Positions 1-12,083 of a stretch of DNA of 64,000 bases are shown one piece after another. The notes under the pieces were generated by a model that was not told the origin of the DNA, searched no databases, and worked only from the letters and a program-made list of their open reading frames with translations. A program made the position numbers and the translations under genes. Each line of letters opens with the position of its first letter. Position 1 is the stretch's first letter. The stretch comes from Acanthochlamys bracteata (Eukaryota > Streptophyta > Magnoliopsida > Pandanales > Velloziaceae), in NCBI GenBank assembly GCA_019914995.1, contig CM034136.1, forward strand, positions 2,433,270 to 2,497,269. Direction: 5' to 3'.

Positions 1-224
1 TACAGCCCCCCCTAATAAAAACAAACCAGCCATCTCCTTGTTGTAGGAAAACTCCCCCCCTATTGCCCCCCCTTAGGAGAACTCCCCCCTACTGCCCCCT
101 TATAAAAAAATTCTACTATCCTCCTTAACAAAAAAATTTTACTGCTCCCTCTCCCTAACAAAAAAATTCGTCAACCTTGCCTGCACACTAACAAAAACTC
201 TACTGCCCCCAAAAAGCAAAAAGC

Positions 225-1300
225 TTCTTCATAAGTTATACACTTCTAGTACAAAGTTCATCAAAAAATTTTTACTAGTTTATACTATACTAGCATATCC
301 CTGTAGCATAAAGTGTAGGGTGAAGGTTTATACTAAGTATACACATATCGTATAAAGTTTAGTGTAAAAACAGAAACCAATCCAATTTTCAAACATATCC
401 AAAACTGTTGCTGAAAACAACAATACATATAGCATCTGATTTTGCTAAAACAAAAAACAGGTAATTATGATTTTATTGCATAAAATCAGATTCAATTGTT
501 AAAATAGAAAAACATATGCAAAAACAGAAACCAATCTAATTTTCAAATATATCCAAAACTGTTGCTGAAAACAGCAATACATATAGCATCTGTTTTTGCT
601 AAAACAGAAAATAGATAATTGTGATTTTATTGCTAAAAATTAGATTCTATTGTTAAAACAAAATAACATAAGCCAATACAGAAAACAAAACTATTTCGAA
701 AACATATCCAACAACTTTGCTAATAACAGCAACAGATACTGCATCTATTTTTGCTAAAGCAGAATACCAAAATTTTTTACTTTATTACTAAAAATCAGAT
801 GCAATTATCTGATTTTATTCTAACTATACACTTGTAATATAAAGTTTAGTATAAAAAAAATATATACTAGCTTATACTTGTAAATTTTAGTGTAGTAAAA
901 AAATTTTATACTAGCATATACTTGTAAGTATAGAGTTTAGTATAACAATAGTATACTACCAAATGCTTGTAGTATAGAAGTTGCTACAAAAAATTTACAC
1001 TAGTTTATTCATTTTATCTAACATCTAGTGTAAAAGTTTTATACAGTGATGCACTTCTAGTATAAAGTTAATACAAAAACTTTTTACTAATTTATACTAT
1101 ACTAGCATACACATGTAGCATAAAGTGTAGGGTGAAAGTTTCTACTAACTATACACCTGTACTATGAAGTTTAGTGCAAAACCAAAAACCAAAATAATTT
1201 TCAAACATCCAAAACTTTTTCTGACCACAGCAATACATATTGCATCTGTTTTTGCTAAAACAGCTAACAAAAAATTGTGATTATATTTGCATCTGTGTTA
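225..1300. repeat. Nested AT-rich direct and tandem repeats
   Basis: A unit of about 154 bp beginning AAAAACAGAAACCAAT is repeated head to tail at 366, 520 and, more diverged, near 674. A fourth relative lies near 1168. A second, longer repeat (about 225-380) recurs about 810 bp downstream (about 1038-1195), including a shared block around GTAGCATAAAGTGTAGGG. Short blocks like TATAAAGTTTAGTGTA recur between them. No coding potential is seen. Bases 1-224 are C-run and A-run low complexity without a recognisable feature. The block may be the subterminal repeats of a transposon or a degenerate satellite; I cannot decide. Confidence 0.7.
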
Positions 1301-1633
1301 ATTCTACACAAATACTATATATTGCATCTGTGTTAATTCTAAACAGAAAATTTGTTTAGAATTATGATGCTTGACATTCATCAACACACAATGACAAAAT
1401 CAGAATGCTAGTGTAAAATTCTTCTTTTGTACCATGACAAAACTCCAAAATCAACAATGACAAAATAATGAAGCTCAGAACACTAAATAAATTAGCTCAG
1501 AAAATCGAAATAGCTCCAGAATCAACAATAACAAAACAAATTTCAGCAGTTTATTGGAACGAACACTAAACCATCTCTGTCCAATATGAACTCCAAACCA
1601 GTACAAAGACTGCAACTTATAATAGAAATTCAA

Positions 1634-2110
1634 TTAAACAACTAACAAATCAGTACAAACACAGCAAATGTGGTGTTCGGATACAATCAATTCGCAAAAA
1701 TTAAGAAATAAATACGAAATTAAAAGTACAAACGTCGAAAACAATACCGGTAACGAAAATCTTACCTCAAAGAAGCTGGTGATGTCGGTCTCTTCTTGCG
1801 GAGATGCACACAGCTTCGTATCTGAAATTCGGAAAAAGAAAATCGGAAGCTCTAATGCGGCGGCAACCGAGATAGGTGAAGGATTCAACTTGTTGCCTGG
1901 AGTTCGAAGAGAAAATCGTCAAAAAGGCAGACGATTGAGAGACAAACGAAATCACAGATCTGCGTCGAGAAGGCCGCGAGGAAGAGACGAGACGAGCGCA
2001 GATAAGGTTTTGCCTGGCTATGACAATTTCGTAAATATGAGATGAAATTCTAATAAAATTATAATTACACTGTGCAGCGCGTTTGATATAATGATATAAG
2101 CAGCGCATTT
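1634..2110 (-). other. Possible 5' exon of an unidentified - strand transcript
   Basis: Composition changes sharply to GC- and CT-rich on the - strand, like a plant 5' leader or first exon. It is followed on the - strand by a good donor (CTTTGAG then gtaaga) near 1767. Open frames of 84-125 codons overlap here on both strands, none with a recognised domain. No matching downstream exon is visible in the repeats at 225-1300, so the transcript is cut off, unreal, or part of a non-autonomous element. Bases 2111-2370 hold only the presumed ATG18a upstream region. Confidence 0.25.
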
Positions 2111-2370
2111 AATATACAGCATTTCATCCAAACATGTTGAGTGCATTTTATTCTACTGTATAGTGCGTCCGGGGAACAAAAATTTTTTCAAACGCACTGA
2201 CAAACTCACACTAATCACGCTAACATCTTCTATCAGTTCGAATAGACTTTGTAGCTTTATCGGAATTCAATAGCCATAGTTTTCTTCACTGTGTTTATTT
2301 GTTTGTTTGTTGGGTTACCTCCGTACGTGTCTCTTTTCTCGCAATCCGATAGCTCCTCCTCTGCCTTGAC

Positions 2371-5300
2371 ATGGCCGCCGTTTCTTCTCCGCCGTCTTCT
2401 TCCGCAGCCGTCTTCCACGATAGCTCTAATCAAAACAGCGACGTTCTACCGCCGTTAATGAATACCTCTCCCGCCGATCCCGCAGACGACAACAAAGACG
2501 GAACTCAAATTGCTTTTCCCCCTCAGTCGTTGCCACCGGTGATTTCCGCTGCTCCGCCCCCTTCTGACGTGGCTTCACCTCTACCGTCGGTTCCATCTCT
2601 ACTTCATCTTTCATTTAATCAGGACCATGGATGCTTTGCCGCAGGCACGGACCGCGGGTTCCGGATCTACAACTGCGATCCCTTCCGCGAAATTTTTCGT
2701 CGCGACTTTGATTTTGATGAACCTAATTCCATTCTGTCCGGCGATGGTAGTGGAATTGGTGTGGTGGAGATGTTGTTCCGCTGCAACATACTGGCTCTAG
2801 TTGGTGGTGGCCCCCGCCCGCGTTACCCTCCTACAAAGGTAATGATCTGGGACGACCATCAGTCCAGGTGCATTGGCGAGCTCTCGTTCCGTTCTGAAGT
2901 ACGTGGTGTCCGGCTCCGGCGCGACCGGATCATCGTTGTGCTTGATCACAAGATATTTGTCTACAATTTTGCGGATCTGAAGCTGGTTCACCAGATTGAG
3001 ACCGTTCCAAACCCAAAAGGACTTTGTGTGGTCTCCCAGCAGCAGGGATCACTTGTGCTTGTTTGCCCTGGTGGGCAAAAGGGGCAGGTGAGGGTGGAGC
3101 ATTACGGGGCGAGGAGGACGAAGTTTATCATGGCCCATGACTCAAGGATTGCAGCTTTTGCATTGTCAGATGACGGGAGGATGGTTGCCACTGCCAGCAC
3201 GAAGGGCACCCTCATCAGGGTCTTCAGCACCATTGATGGCACTCTTCTTCAGGAGGTAACATAAAAGTATTAAATAAAAATATCCTGAGTTATCCTCACC
3301 AAGTCTGCTTTTTCTGAAATCAGTATGTGTGTTAAAGGCTTCTGGTTTGAACTCAGTGTAGACCATATGCATAGGCAAGAGGTTAAATGATGCAGCCTCC
3401 TTGTTCTGCTTTAATGGTTTGGTAGTGCTACTTTCTTAAGATTGCTATGAATTTTAGTTCTAGCCTCGATGAGTGGATATAATCCTATGTCATGGCGCTT
3501 TCTTAGGGTAGTTTTGCAGGATTTCAAGGGGGATAGTTTCGTGAATTCATGGGAAAAGCTTCTGGCAGCATATCCAATAAATACGCTTATAAGGGCCAAA
3601 TAAACATGTATACCTAGCATCATAAGAAAATTTTTATCTAGATAAGTGAACAAGATATTAATGACAAACCTGCATGTGACACCAGTGTTTTTACTGAGTT
3701 CTCTCACACAGACTGCGTCCTGCACGCTCATTCTCGTGTCTTCAAACGCCGTGCGTTACCATCCTAATTCTCTATGATTTCTACCTAAATCTTGAGAAAT
3801 AAATAAACTGATTAAGAAGAATTAATTTAAATTGAATAAACAATATATTGAAATTTTGCAAGAAAGTTATTTTAAGTTGGGTGGTCTGAAGTATTTTTTT
3901 TGTCTTTACATTACCAAGTAGTAAAGTAGAGTATACCTTATGCTACCTTTCTCCTACTAGTTTCAATAGTTGATTGCAACTCGTAGACACCATAGTATTT
4001 CAACCAGTTTTGAAGATTTGCTACAGAACTATATACAAGCATATCATATACAACCTTATAGCTATTCAGGTAGATGTTTGATAGAGTGGTTGGACACAGA
4101 TAATAGATGCTCTTAGCTAAAGAGATATCTGCTTTGTTCTAATTCTGTTGATTCAATCTTCCAATAATACATTCTGTTTGAAAAAGATGTTTAGCAACTT
4201 TGTGATTATAGATTCTAGCTGCCGAGAATAAAAAAACCCTTAGAATCTGAAAGTTAGGAGACTTGAGCTTCTGGATTTTAGGTTCTAATTTTAGGCAGCT
4301 CTATGACACAACCCCTAAGTCTCCCATTGCTGTAAATGAAACTCAGTTTGGAGCATAGTTGAAAGTTCTTTAATGCCATAAAAAGTTATGGTCAAACAGA
4401 AAGAGGTGTCAAGATCATAATCTAGGCTCAACCCTGTACTATAGAGGTTAAGGTAAGATTTTGGGTGATTTGTTTCTCCAGGATTGACTAAGTTTGGCTA
4501 GTATCTTGTGACAATTAGTGTTTTTTGGGAAAAAGCAGCTCTTTTGAGTCCTCTAATCTCACCTCCAAAATGTTATTATCTTCATCTCCAGATCATTATT
4601 GCAAGTTACATGTCTTCTAATAGTGGGTCAGTAATTTCTCCTTAATGATATGTAGGATAAAGTTTGACTCTTGGTGTTACAATCTAAATGCTCACTGCAA
4701 ACCCATAAATCTGTTAGTACAGTTGATCACCCGATACTTCTTGTTGTCAAAACTTGGTTTGCAATCTTGGACCAAAGGATAAATCACTCAATGACAAAGT
4801 AACTGATAGCTAGGATTCTTGTTTAGTGAATTGAACATTAGGGTAAAGCTTTTTTCTAGTTCAACAAGAGTAATTTATGCAACTTCTTACAAAGTATATT
4901 TTTTTCTGTTGTCTTTTCTGTTGGTTGAAATAAGTGGCCTTGGTGGTTTGCATTTCCTGTGGTTGCTTTGGAACGTTATATTACCCCTTTTTATTGGAAA
5001 CCCAGTAATTGTAATTGTATTTTCTTTTTTAGGTGAGGAGAGGTGCTGATAGAGCTGAGATCTACAGCCTGGCTTTCTCTCATGACTTGCAGTGGCTGGC
5101 AGCTTCTAGTGACAAGGGAACTATACATGTATTCAATCTCAAGGTTGATATGGGATTACAAGCAAATGACAAGCCTCGGCCTTCACCTGATCCTGGCATA
5201 CCGTCTGTGACCTCATCTTTGTCATTTATCAAAGGTAATCTTAGGTCTTTAGAGAGACGTAACATTAGGAAGTGCGGGTGTATGCAACATTTAGTTTTAA

Positions 5301-7417
5301 TTATAATTGACTCTAAATTGATGTTTTATTCTTTAAGAGATAATAGGAGGTTTACCGCAAATTGAGACTGTGCCATAGATCCTAGATACATGTAATATAT
5401 AGTAGTGTCAGACTGCTAGTACTTTGACAGCTTTAGTTGAGTCAACAGATTAAGCTTTATTTCATAACTAAGTTAATACCTAAAATCTATAATGCAAATG
5501 AAATTTCTTGTCAGAAACTTAATAGAATATTCCTTGGGCATTGCTATTTATAGTTCTCTACTTGTGGTTTCTCAGAAAGAAAAACTCTAATTTGTAAGGA
5601 CTTTAAAGTACTATTTGAGCATATGAAGTCACAGAACATGGTCAAATTTTTAAATTTTCATCAATGTGTCTGTATTTAGTTGAATACATTGTAGAGGTAA
5701 CATAGTGGTAGGTATAGCTTATAGGTTGAAATGGCTAGAGGGGCATTTGGGAGTTCTTTTAAAATGGAGCTTTTCTTAAACGGAGGATATTTTTTGTCTT
5801 TTTTGAAGACGAGCTCTATTTTTTTGACCTAAAAAAAATAAAAATAAGTACTAAAAAGATCTTAGTACGTAGAATTTTTTTCTTTCTAAATTTTTAAATA
5901 AATTTTTTAGAAGTTTGTAAAAGGTGTTATGAAAAACGTGAACTAGAAAATTGAAAAACTGCTTTTCTGGAATGGAATGCCAAATGCCCTCGGAGTAAGG
6001 TGGCAAATGTGACAGAAGGGTTTGGTTTTGGGTCTATCCTACCTGATGGTTGAGTTTGAGTCATAACTGAGTTGACCGGAAAAAAGAGCTAGGCCATCTA
6101 TGTAGCTTAGGTTTCGCTTGAGTTTGGCTGGGTATGACTCTCTTAGCTCAGAAGTCCAGCCTATTGAGCAGTTGAGCCTAGTAGTGCTTGATTTTTGTCG
6201 AATTTTATCAATCATACTGGGTTGTAAAGTTAGCACTCTATTCTTTGATAGTTATGCTTGTCATTCTCGGAGTGGTTTGAATACTGCAAACTGCTAGTTC
6301 AGCTAGTAGCTTGACTTCGAAAATCTGGCTATCCATTTTGGGATTAGTAAATTCTCAGTCCAAGATTAGCCTCTTTCTTTTCAAAAGAAAAGCCTTATTA
6401 GCTAAGAGGAATTTATTTTCTTCAATCTTCACTTTCCGCAAAATCTTTCAAATATCCAAACAAACTCAAATTCCAAATCTGTAACAATCTAGGTCTTCTA
6501 ATTCACTTGTTCTGTCTATCAAAACATAAGGGGTATGATATTTGTGAGCCACACCTTGTAACCATATGATCTCAAGATAGAATCTGATTTTCAACTACAC
6601 TATAAATCATATGATATCATGGTAGAATCCCTGGGGTTAGGATTTCTGTTATAATTCAGTGTTAAAGTTAGTCTAATTTGATTAGGGTTAAGAAATAGAA
6701 TTTATTGTAAGATTTAGTAAATAAACAAATCAGGTAAGGGTATAATGTCGTCAATGTACGTTTTTCCAAGTTAATAAAAGAGGTTGATGTTTGTGGCCGT
6801 GCATATCTTTCAGCTTATTAGATGCTTCCAATTAGGAGTATTTCATCATACAAAGTCAAGTTCAGTTGCTATTATCATGTTGTGTTGAGTTTTCCATAAA
6901 TAGAAGTTGGTGATGTATTGACTCTTAGGATGTCATTATATATTCTCTAACCTCCAAGTCTTTCTTTCTACAGGTGTTTTGCCTAGGTATTTTCATTCAG
7001 AATGGTCTGTGGCTCAATTTCGGTTGCATGAAGGTTGTCAATACACTGTTGCTTTCGGTCATCCAAAAAACACTATATTTGTTCTAGGAATGGATGGGAG
7101 GTAGGTCAACTTTGTGGACATCAATCTAGAATTTGTAAAATCAAACTTAAGAGTAGCAAATCAGCTTTTGTGGATGTGCTTTTGATGCATAATAAGTAAA
7201 ATGTTTGTTCTGAAGACCCTTTTCTTTTCAGTGCAAACTCATGTTTCTGATTTTCTTACTTCACATTTAACTCAAATTGCTCTTCTGATGGATTTTGTTG
7301 CATCATGGGATTGTGTGTGCATGCAGCTTCTACCAATGTGAATTTGATCCAGTGGCTGGTGGAGAGATGAAGCAACTGGAGTGTTACAATTTCCTGAAAA
7401 CAGAAGAAACTTTTTAG
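2371..7417 (+). CDS. ATG18A: Autophagy-related protein 18a-like, WD40/PROPPIN (ATG18a)
   Basis: Exons are 2371-3255, 5033-5234, 6974-7100 and 7327-7417, with GT-AG introns that keep frame, giving 434 residues (Arabidopsis ATG18a is about that size). ATG18/WIPI proteins are seven-bladed beta-propellers that bind PI3P on the growing autophagosome membrane and work with ATG2 and ATG9. The first 75 or so residues are Ser/Pro/Ala-rich and disordered-looking. The propeller runs from about residue 78 ([16 protein letters not shown]) to the end. The PI3P-binding Arg-Arg-Gly motif is at 297-299, just after the first intron (exon 1 ends TLLQE, exon 2 starts [12 protein letters not shown]). The C-terminal blade reads [13 protein letters not shown]. 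The start is the first ATG of the frame and fits the family. Intron 1 is 1.8 kb; intron 2 (1.7 kb) contains a MITE. Assignment to the ATG18a/c/d subgroup rests on length and sequence feel, not on a tree. Confidence 0.95.
5738..5991. mobile_element. MITE-like element in ATG18a intron 2
   Basis: Terminal inverted repeats GAGGGGCATTTGG (left) and CCAAATGCCCTC (right) bound about 254 bp of A/T-rich DNA without coding potential. The interior resembles, in inverse orientation, the elements at 10128-10398 and 10440-10707: poly-A/T stretches around AAGATC and a GAAG...GAGCTC block. The ends match the GGG...TTTGG style of Tourist/PIF-Harbinger MITEs. I could not define a clean target-site duplication. 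Confidence 0.55.
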
Positions 7418-10127
7418 CAGCTGCCAACATACTTAAAACTCTGGCTTTAGTGGGGCGTTGCTGAGCAATTGTAGAATGTAAATATGAAAAGAGTAATCTG
7501 CTTCACATTGCTCCTGTGATGTGTAGAACTACATTGCCAACAGAAATGTGACCTCTGTACATATGTAATATGGTGAGATAGTATATAAGCAACACAACGT
7601 AGTTTAAGGTATTAAAGGTTTGTAGTTGGTCTTCTGCGTAAAATATATTTGGAGCCTGTTTATGCAAATTACAGGTTACACGCTACATTATAGAAGTTAC
7701 TTGTTTACTGCTAGTATGTAGTCTTTGGATTTGGATTTTTTCTGGTCCGACTCAACCGTAGATATTTCCAATTTGTGGTTGGATGGTTGTGGTCTAAGCT
7801 TTCAATATCACTAAGAATAAGTAGAAGTTAATGATCATAAGCTTTCAATACCATTAAAAATAACTGAAAGTTAATTGCACATTATTTGGCTTTTGGTCTA
7901 TGTATAGACTTGGTCTAAATGTGTCTACATCACAAATTATAGACTTGACTTTAATAGTAGAGGATCTGATTCTTAGTTTTGGTAATTTGGATACGCTCAT
8001 CGCTGCAAGATTTTGACAAAATAATATTACAAAAAATACAACAAACTATTTATTTATATCTCCCAAAAAGAAAGGGTACCGTGTCAAGTAAAATCTAAGG
8101 ATGAAAAATATTCAAAGATATGGAGAAAATAATAAGAAATATAGATTTACTCTTCAATCTCTCTTCAACCACTTTTATTCAATACTTTCTATAAAAATTA
8201 AAATAAACTTAGATAGTTACAAGTTTCATCTCCGCTATGGGATATTGAGAAATTTGAGTTCTTATTCTAATACATTTCAACTCGATAAGTCAGAATCAAG
8301 CTCCGTCCGACTTATTAATCAAGATGACAATAAAAAAAAATAAAGATCGAATAATATTGACCTTATTCGAAAATTAAAAATCAAATAAAAATTGGTCCTT
8401 ATTTGAAAATAGTGATACATTCTTTGACGTATTTTGAATTATCCTCACATCAGTTCGAATCCATTTCAAATTGTCTTCAAAAGGACTACCCTTTTTTTTT
8501 TTTTTTTGAATATATAAGGGCCACTATTCGACACTTTCTGATTGAAATTTTTAATAGGGATTTACAAATCTTTAATCAAATCTTTATCATTGATATTAAG
8601 TATGAGTTGAGAACATAGTAATAAAAATTTAGCTCAATTGTTTTATAAATCGACCTCTTATTTCAAAATGTTTTTGAATAAAGACATTCTTCAAATTGTT
8701 TTTGAATAAGGATCATTATTCAATCATTGATGTTCCTTTTTTTTTTTTGCTATCATCTTAATTAAGAGGGTATAATTTCAAATGTTTTAGAATAACAACC
8801 ATTCTAAATCTTCAAAAAGATAAAGAAAATAAATAAAATATAGAGATTTGCTCTCTATCCTCTTTTCAGTCATTTTTATTTGGCACTTTCAGATTGAAAA
8901 TTTTTAAAAAGACTTAAAGAGCTCTAAATCCAATCAAATCGTGTTTTGAGTTTAGAACACGCTAATCATCTTGATCGGGGACCCAACAATGATCAATTCT
9001 TAATCCGATTGAGATCAAATATATTGATGTATTTTTAATTTACAGTTCTTAATCAGATCAACGAGCCCAACGGTAGAGATTAAATTTAAAGATATCTAAA
9101 TTTTTTTAGAAATTTTAATCGAAAAGTGTCAAATATTGTCCTTATTTGAAAATAATTTAAGGTCTATTTGAATACGAGGGTAACAAATAGTAACTAAATA
9201 ACAAAGAAAAAAGTAATATAGAGTAAGAATAATTATTTACTCTCACCTTTTTTGGATATATGAATAAGAGTATTGAAGAGTAACTAGTTACTCTTGTTTG
9301 GTTAGAAAAAATAAGTGAAAAATAAATAAGGTAATTCTATATAAAAAGTCTAAAATATTCTTATTAGATCTTCAAAATTTTGAAAATTTTATATCCATAT
9401 TATAACGAATAGAGTAGTGAAAAAAAGAGTGGTTTGTAATAATTTTTATTAAATAAATTTAGTTGATTGGATTGAGTGAAATTTTGTGAAGGCATTTCGA
9501 ACTTGATCGTAGATTAAGATTTGGAGTTCTATAAATCCCTTTTAAAATTTTCAGCAACAAATGTCGAATAAGAGTGATTGAGGAGAGATTAAAGAGTAAA
9601 TCAATATTTTATACTTTTGTTTCTTATTTTTTAAAAATTATTTTACACTAGATTTTACATAATAAAATAGCGATTTTTGTCTAGAGATATAAATGGATAG
9701 CTACTGTAATCTTTTTTCTATAATTTCATTAAAACTTACATGTAAGATTTCAGAGAATCGTTCAAATACTAGTTGATGTTGAGAAGAAAAAAAAAGAAAA
9801 AAAAAGAAAGATTATGAAACTCTACGGATAGTTTGATCAAATAAAGTATAGGTTAAAAAACTTGATTTAAAAAGTTGGGTTAAAAAAATTTCTAGTACAA
9901 CAAAGATATCATTTCAGCAAAAAAAGTATTAATTATACAATTAATACAAATTGATTATAAGATCATTATTTAACGTGAATAAAATTTTAGAGATTAAAAC
10001 GAAACCATAAGCGTAATATGAAGGAAAAATAGATTCACTATATAAATCAAAAGAACTATGTTGAAATTTGTCGTGAATAGACATTTAAAACAGGGCAAAA
10101 ATAAAATTATTGAGGTAGCTTATCTAA
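7418..10127. other. AT-rich intergenic spacer
   Basis: The ATG18a 3' UTR occupies the first few hundred bases. The rest is AT-rich and has no convincing gene. Two related stretches near 8090-8170 and 8810-8900 share blocks such as ATATAGATTTACTCT, and CACTTTCTGATTGAAA near 8532 has a counterpart near 8883, so decayed transposon copies are likely. Open frames of 71-80 codons here have no recognisable features. Confidence 0.5.
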
Positions 10128-10398
10128 GGGGGCGTTTGGTTCTCGGTTTCATAAACAGCTTATCAGTTTTTTTCAACTTTTCTTCATTTCATATTTTTTA
10201 ATACATATTTTATAAATATATAAAAAATTTATTTAAAAATTTAGAAAGTGTAGAAAAATTCTACGAAGTGAGATCTTTTTATTACATATTTTTATTATTT
10301 TTTTTGAAGTAAAAAAAATAAAGCTCGTTTTTCAAAAAGAACAAAAATACCCTTTATTTCACAAAAGCTTCATTTAATAAGCAATCCCAAACGCCCCC
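10128..10398. mobile_element. Tourist-like MITE
   Basis: The element is 271 bp, with terminal inverted repeats GGGGGCGTTTGG and CCAAACGCCCCC, flanked on both sides by TAA (10125-10127 and 10399-10401). That is the 3-bp target duplication expected of PIF/Harbinger-type MITEs. The interior is AT-rich and non-coding. It would depend on a transposase encoded elsewhere. Confidence 0.8.
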
Positions 10399-10439
10399 TA
10401 AATAGCTGATGGGAGTGGTCCGAACTGACCATCTGATCC

Positions 10440-10707
10440 AACGGCCAAATAATTCGAAATAAATGTTCCTGACTCAGCTAATAGAATTTTTCTAAAATAA
10501 AAAATATTTTTATTTTTTTTTAAAAAATAAATTTTATTTTTCTATTTTTAAAAAAATAATAAAAATATGTAATAAAAAAATTTTCATAGAATTTTTTTAT
10601 ACTATCTAAATTTTTAAATAAAATTTTTAAATATTTATAAAATATATATTAAAAAATATAAAATAAAATTTAAAAAAAAAACGGATAAATCAGTGCCAAA
10701 CAGCCCC
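10440..10707. mobile_element. Second MITE of the same family, inverted
   Basis: From about 10440 to 10707 the sequence aligns with the reverse complement of the 10128-10398 element. Shared blocks include AAATTTTTAAATAAA, ATTTATAAAATAT and TATTAAAAAATAT. It ends in CCAAACAGCCCC, a variant of the same terminal repeat. The left end is less clear and may be truncated. The pair forms an imperfect inverted repeat of about 270-bp arms with a short spacer. Confidence 0.6.
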
Positions 10708-11048
10708 ATAATATACCCCTCACTGAGCTTACTCTTTACACCTCTCCCTCACTCTCTCTCCTTCCTCTTCAGAACAACGAAAACTTTTTTCGACCGTTTT
10801 AATTTCTGCGACAAAATCAATCGAATTTGATCTCCCCATTTTAAACACGATTATCCAATTTTCTCTCCAATCTTCTCTCTCTAACAAGAAAACTAACAAG
10901 TTCTTTCTGTCTAATTCACTCTCTTTTCGTCATTAGAAGAAGAAGAGTTGCGGAGATGCCTTATCGTCGGCGGGCGTGGCGGCGAAGCATCGGCAGTGAA
11001 TCTTGAAAAGGTACTCTGACTGGTTTGAGAGAGGGTTACAGGTCAGGT
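10708..11048 (+). promoter_or_regulatory. Putative promoter and first exon of the array transcript
   Basis: A TATA-like ATAATATACCCC (from 10706) is followed by a pyrimidine patch (about 10738-10770, CTCCCTCACTCTCTCTCC). A leader-like CT-rich stretch follows, then a donor-like CAGGTCAG/gtaaga at 11048. The stretch contains a 16-codon frame starting MPYRRRAW at 10955 and ending in TGA. This looks like the start of a plant transcript that runs into the micro-exon array. It is inferred from composition only. Confidence 0.35.
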
Positions 11049-12083
11049 AAGACGGTATTCTCGACACCGACCGATTTCTAACCCTTTCCACGAAAACAAA
11101 TGCCGCAAATGATGGTTAGGGTTTTTGTTCGATTGCGGTTTCTTTTCCTTGCACGTGTTAGGTTTACCTCTTTTTAACCATTTCTCTTTATCTCTTTTCA
11201 ATATTTTTAGAGCTGTTAGGTTTTTTCCTTTTCTGTTGTAGATGAAACGTTAGTGTATGAAGTTTTTTCTTCCAAAGAAACAAGAGTTTTCATTTCTGAA
11301 TTGTTTTGTAGTTTTACGATGTTCACTCAGATTACATTAAAGAGAGATTAGGCATGGTATCTCGTGAAATTAGAGGTACTGCTTTCTTTTTGGATAATTT
11401 AGTGGTGAGGTTTCTTAGTTCCTGTGATTTAAGAATACTTGTAATCTCAGTGTAGTGTAAAAATATGGACGGAGCTTTTGGAGAAACATGCCTCTACCTG
11501 CTTTCCCAACTGTTCTCATGGAAGCTATACTCAATGTAGGAGAGCTCTTAGGATGCTTAGAATTTAGTTCTGTAAATATTAGCAATAGTTTTTCCTACAC
11601 AATAAATGTGCTTAGGTTTAGCGTGCATTTCTCCTTAGGCTTACCTTTCCAGGATGCTGTTTTGGTTGTTCTGGAAGGCATCTGAGCTAGTAACTTACGA
11701 AATCCATTGCGAATGTTCCTGTGGTATTTATGGGTTCAGCTTGCTGGAGTGAGTTAGAACTTTCAAGTGACTGTTAATGATAACTTGTCTTTTTATATAA
11801 GGATTTTGGTTCGGCCAAGATTTTAATCTCTCTGCATAGCAAGGGGCTTTTGTATAGAGGTTCTTGGTGATGAAGGAGGAATGTTCTTAGCTGAAGAGGA
11901 ATTGAAAAATTAATAACAAAGAATAATCAATAAACAGAAGAGGAATTAATTAACAGTAAACTTGTGATTTATTTTGAGTAATAATTGTTGGATTCTTTTA
12001 TAGTGCATGTCCTTCGTACCATTCTTGGATCGAGTTGCTGTTCTCTGGCGTGCTTCTTTTCTCTTCTTCTATCTCTAGTTAAT

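Noticed and set aside
1668..2045. 125-codon + strand frame
   Set aside because: Arg-rich shadow of a CT-rich - strand leader-like region; no domain and no plausible neighbours.
4819..5049. 76-codon frame before ATG18a exon 2
   Set aside because: It lies in intron 1 and runs into the polypyrimidine tract and acceptor; the exon 2 frame is different.
8450..8470. GTTCGAATCC resembling a tRNA B box
   Set aside because: No A box, anticodon arm or acceptor stem can be folded around it.
11865..11895. GTGATGA...CTGA resembling a box C/D snoRNA
   Set aside because: The boxes are only about 30 nt apart with no terminal stem; plant C/D snoRNAs are roughly 70-120 nt.
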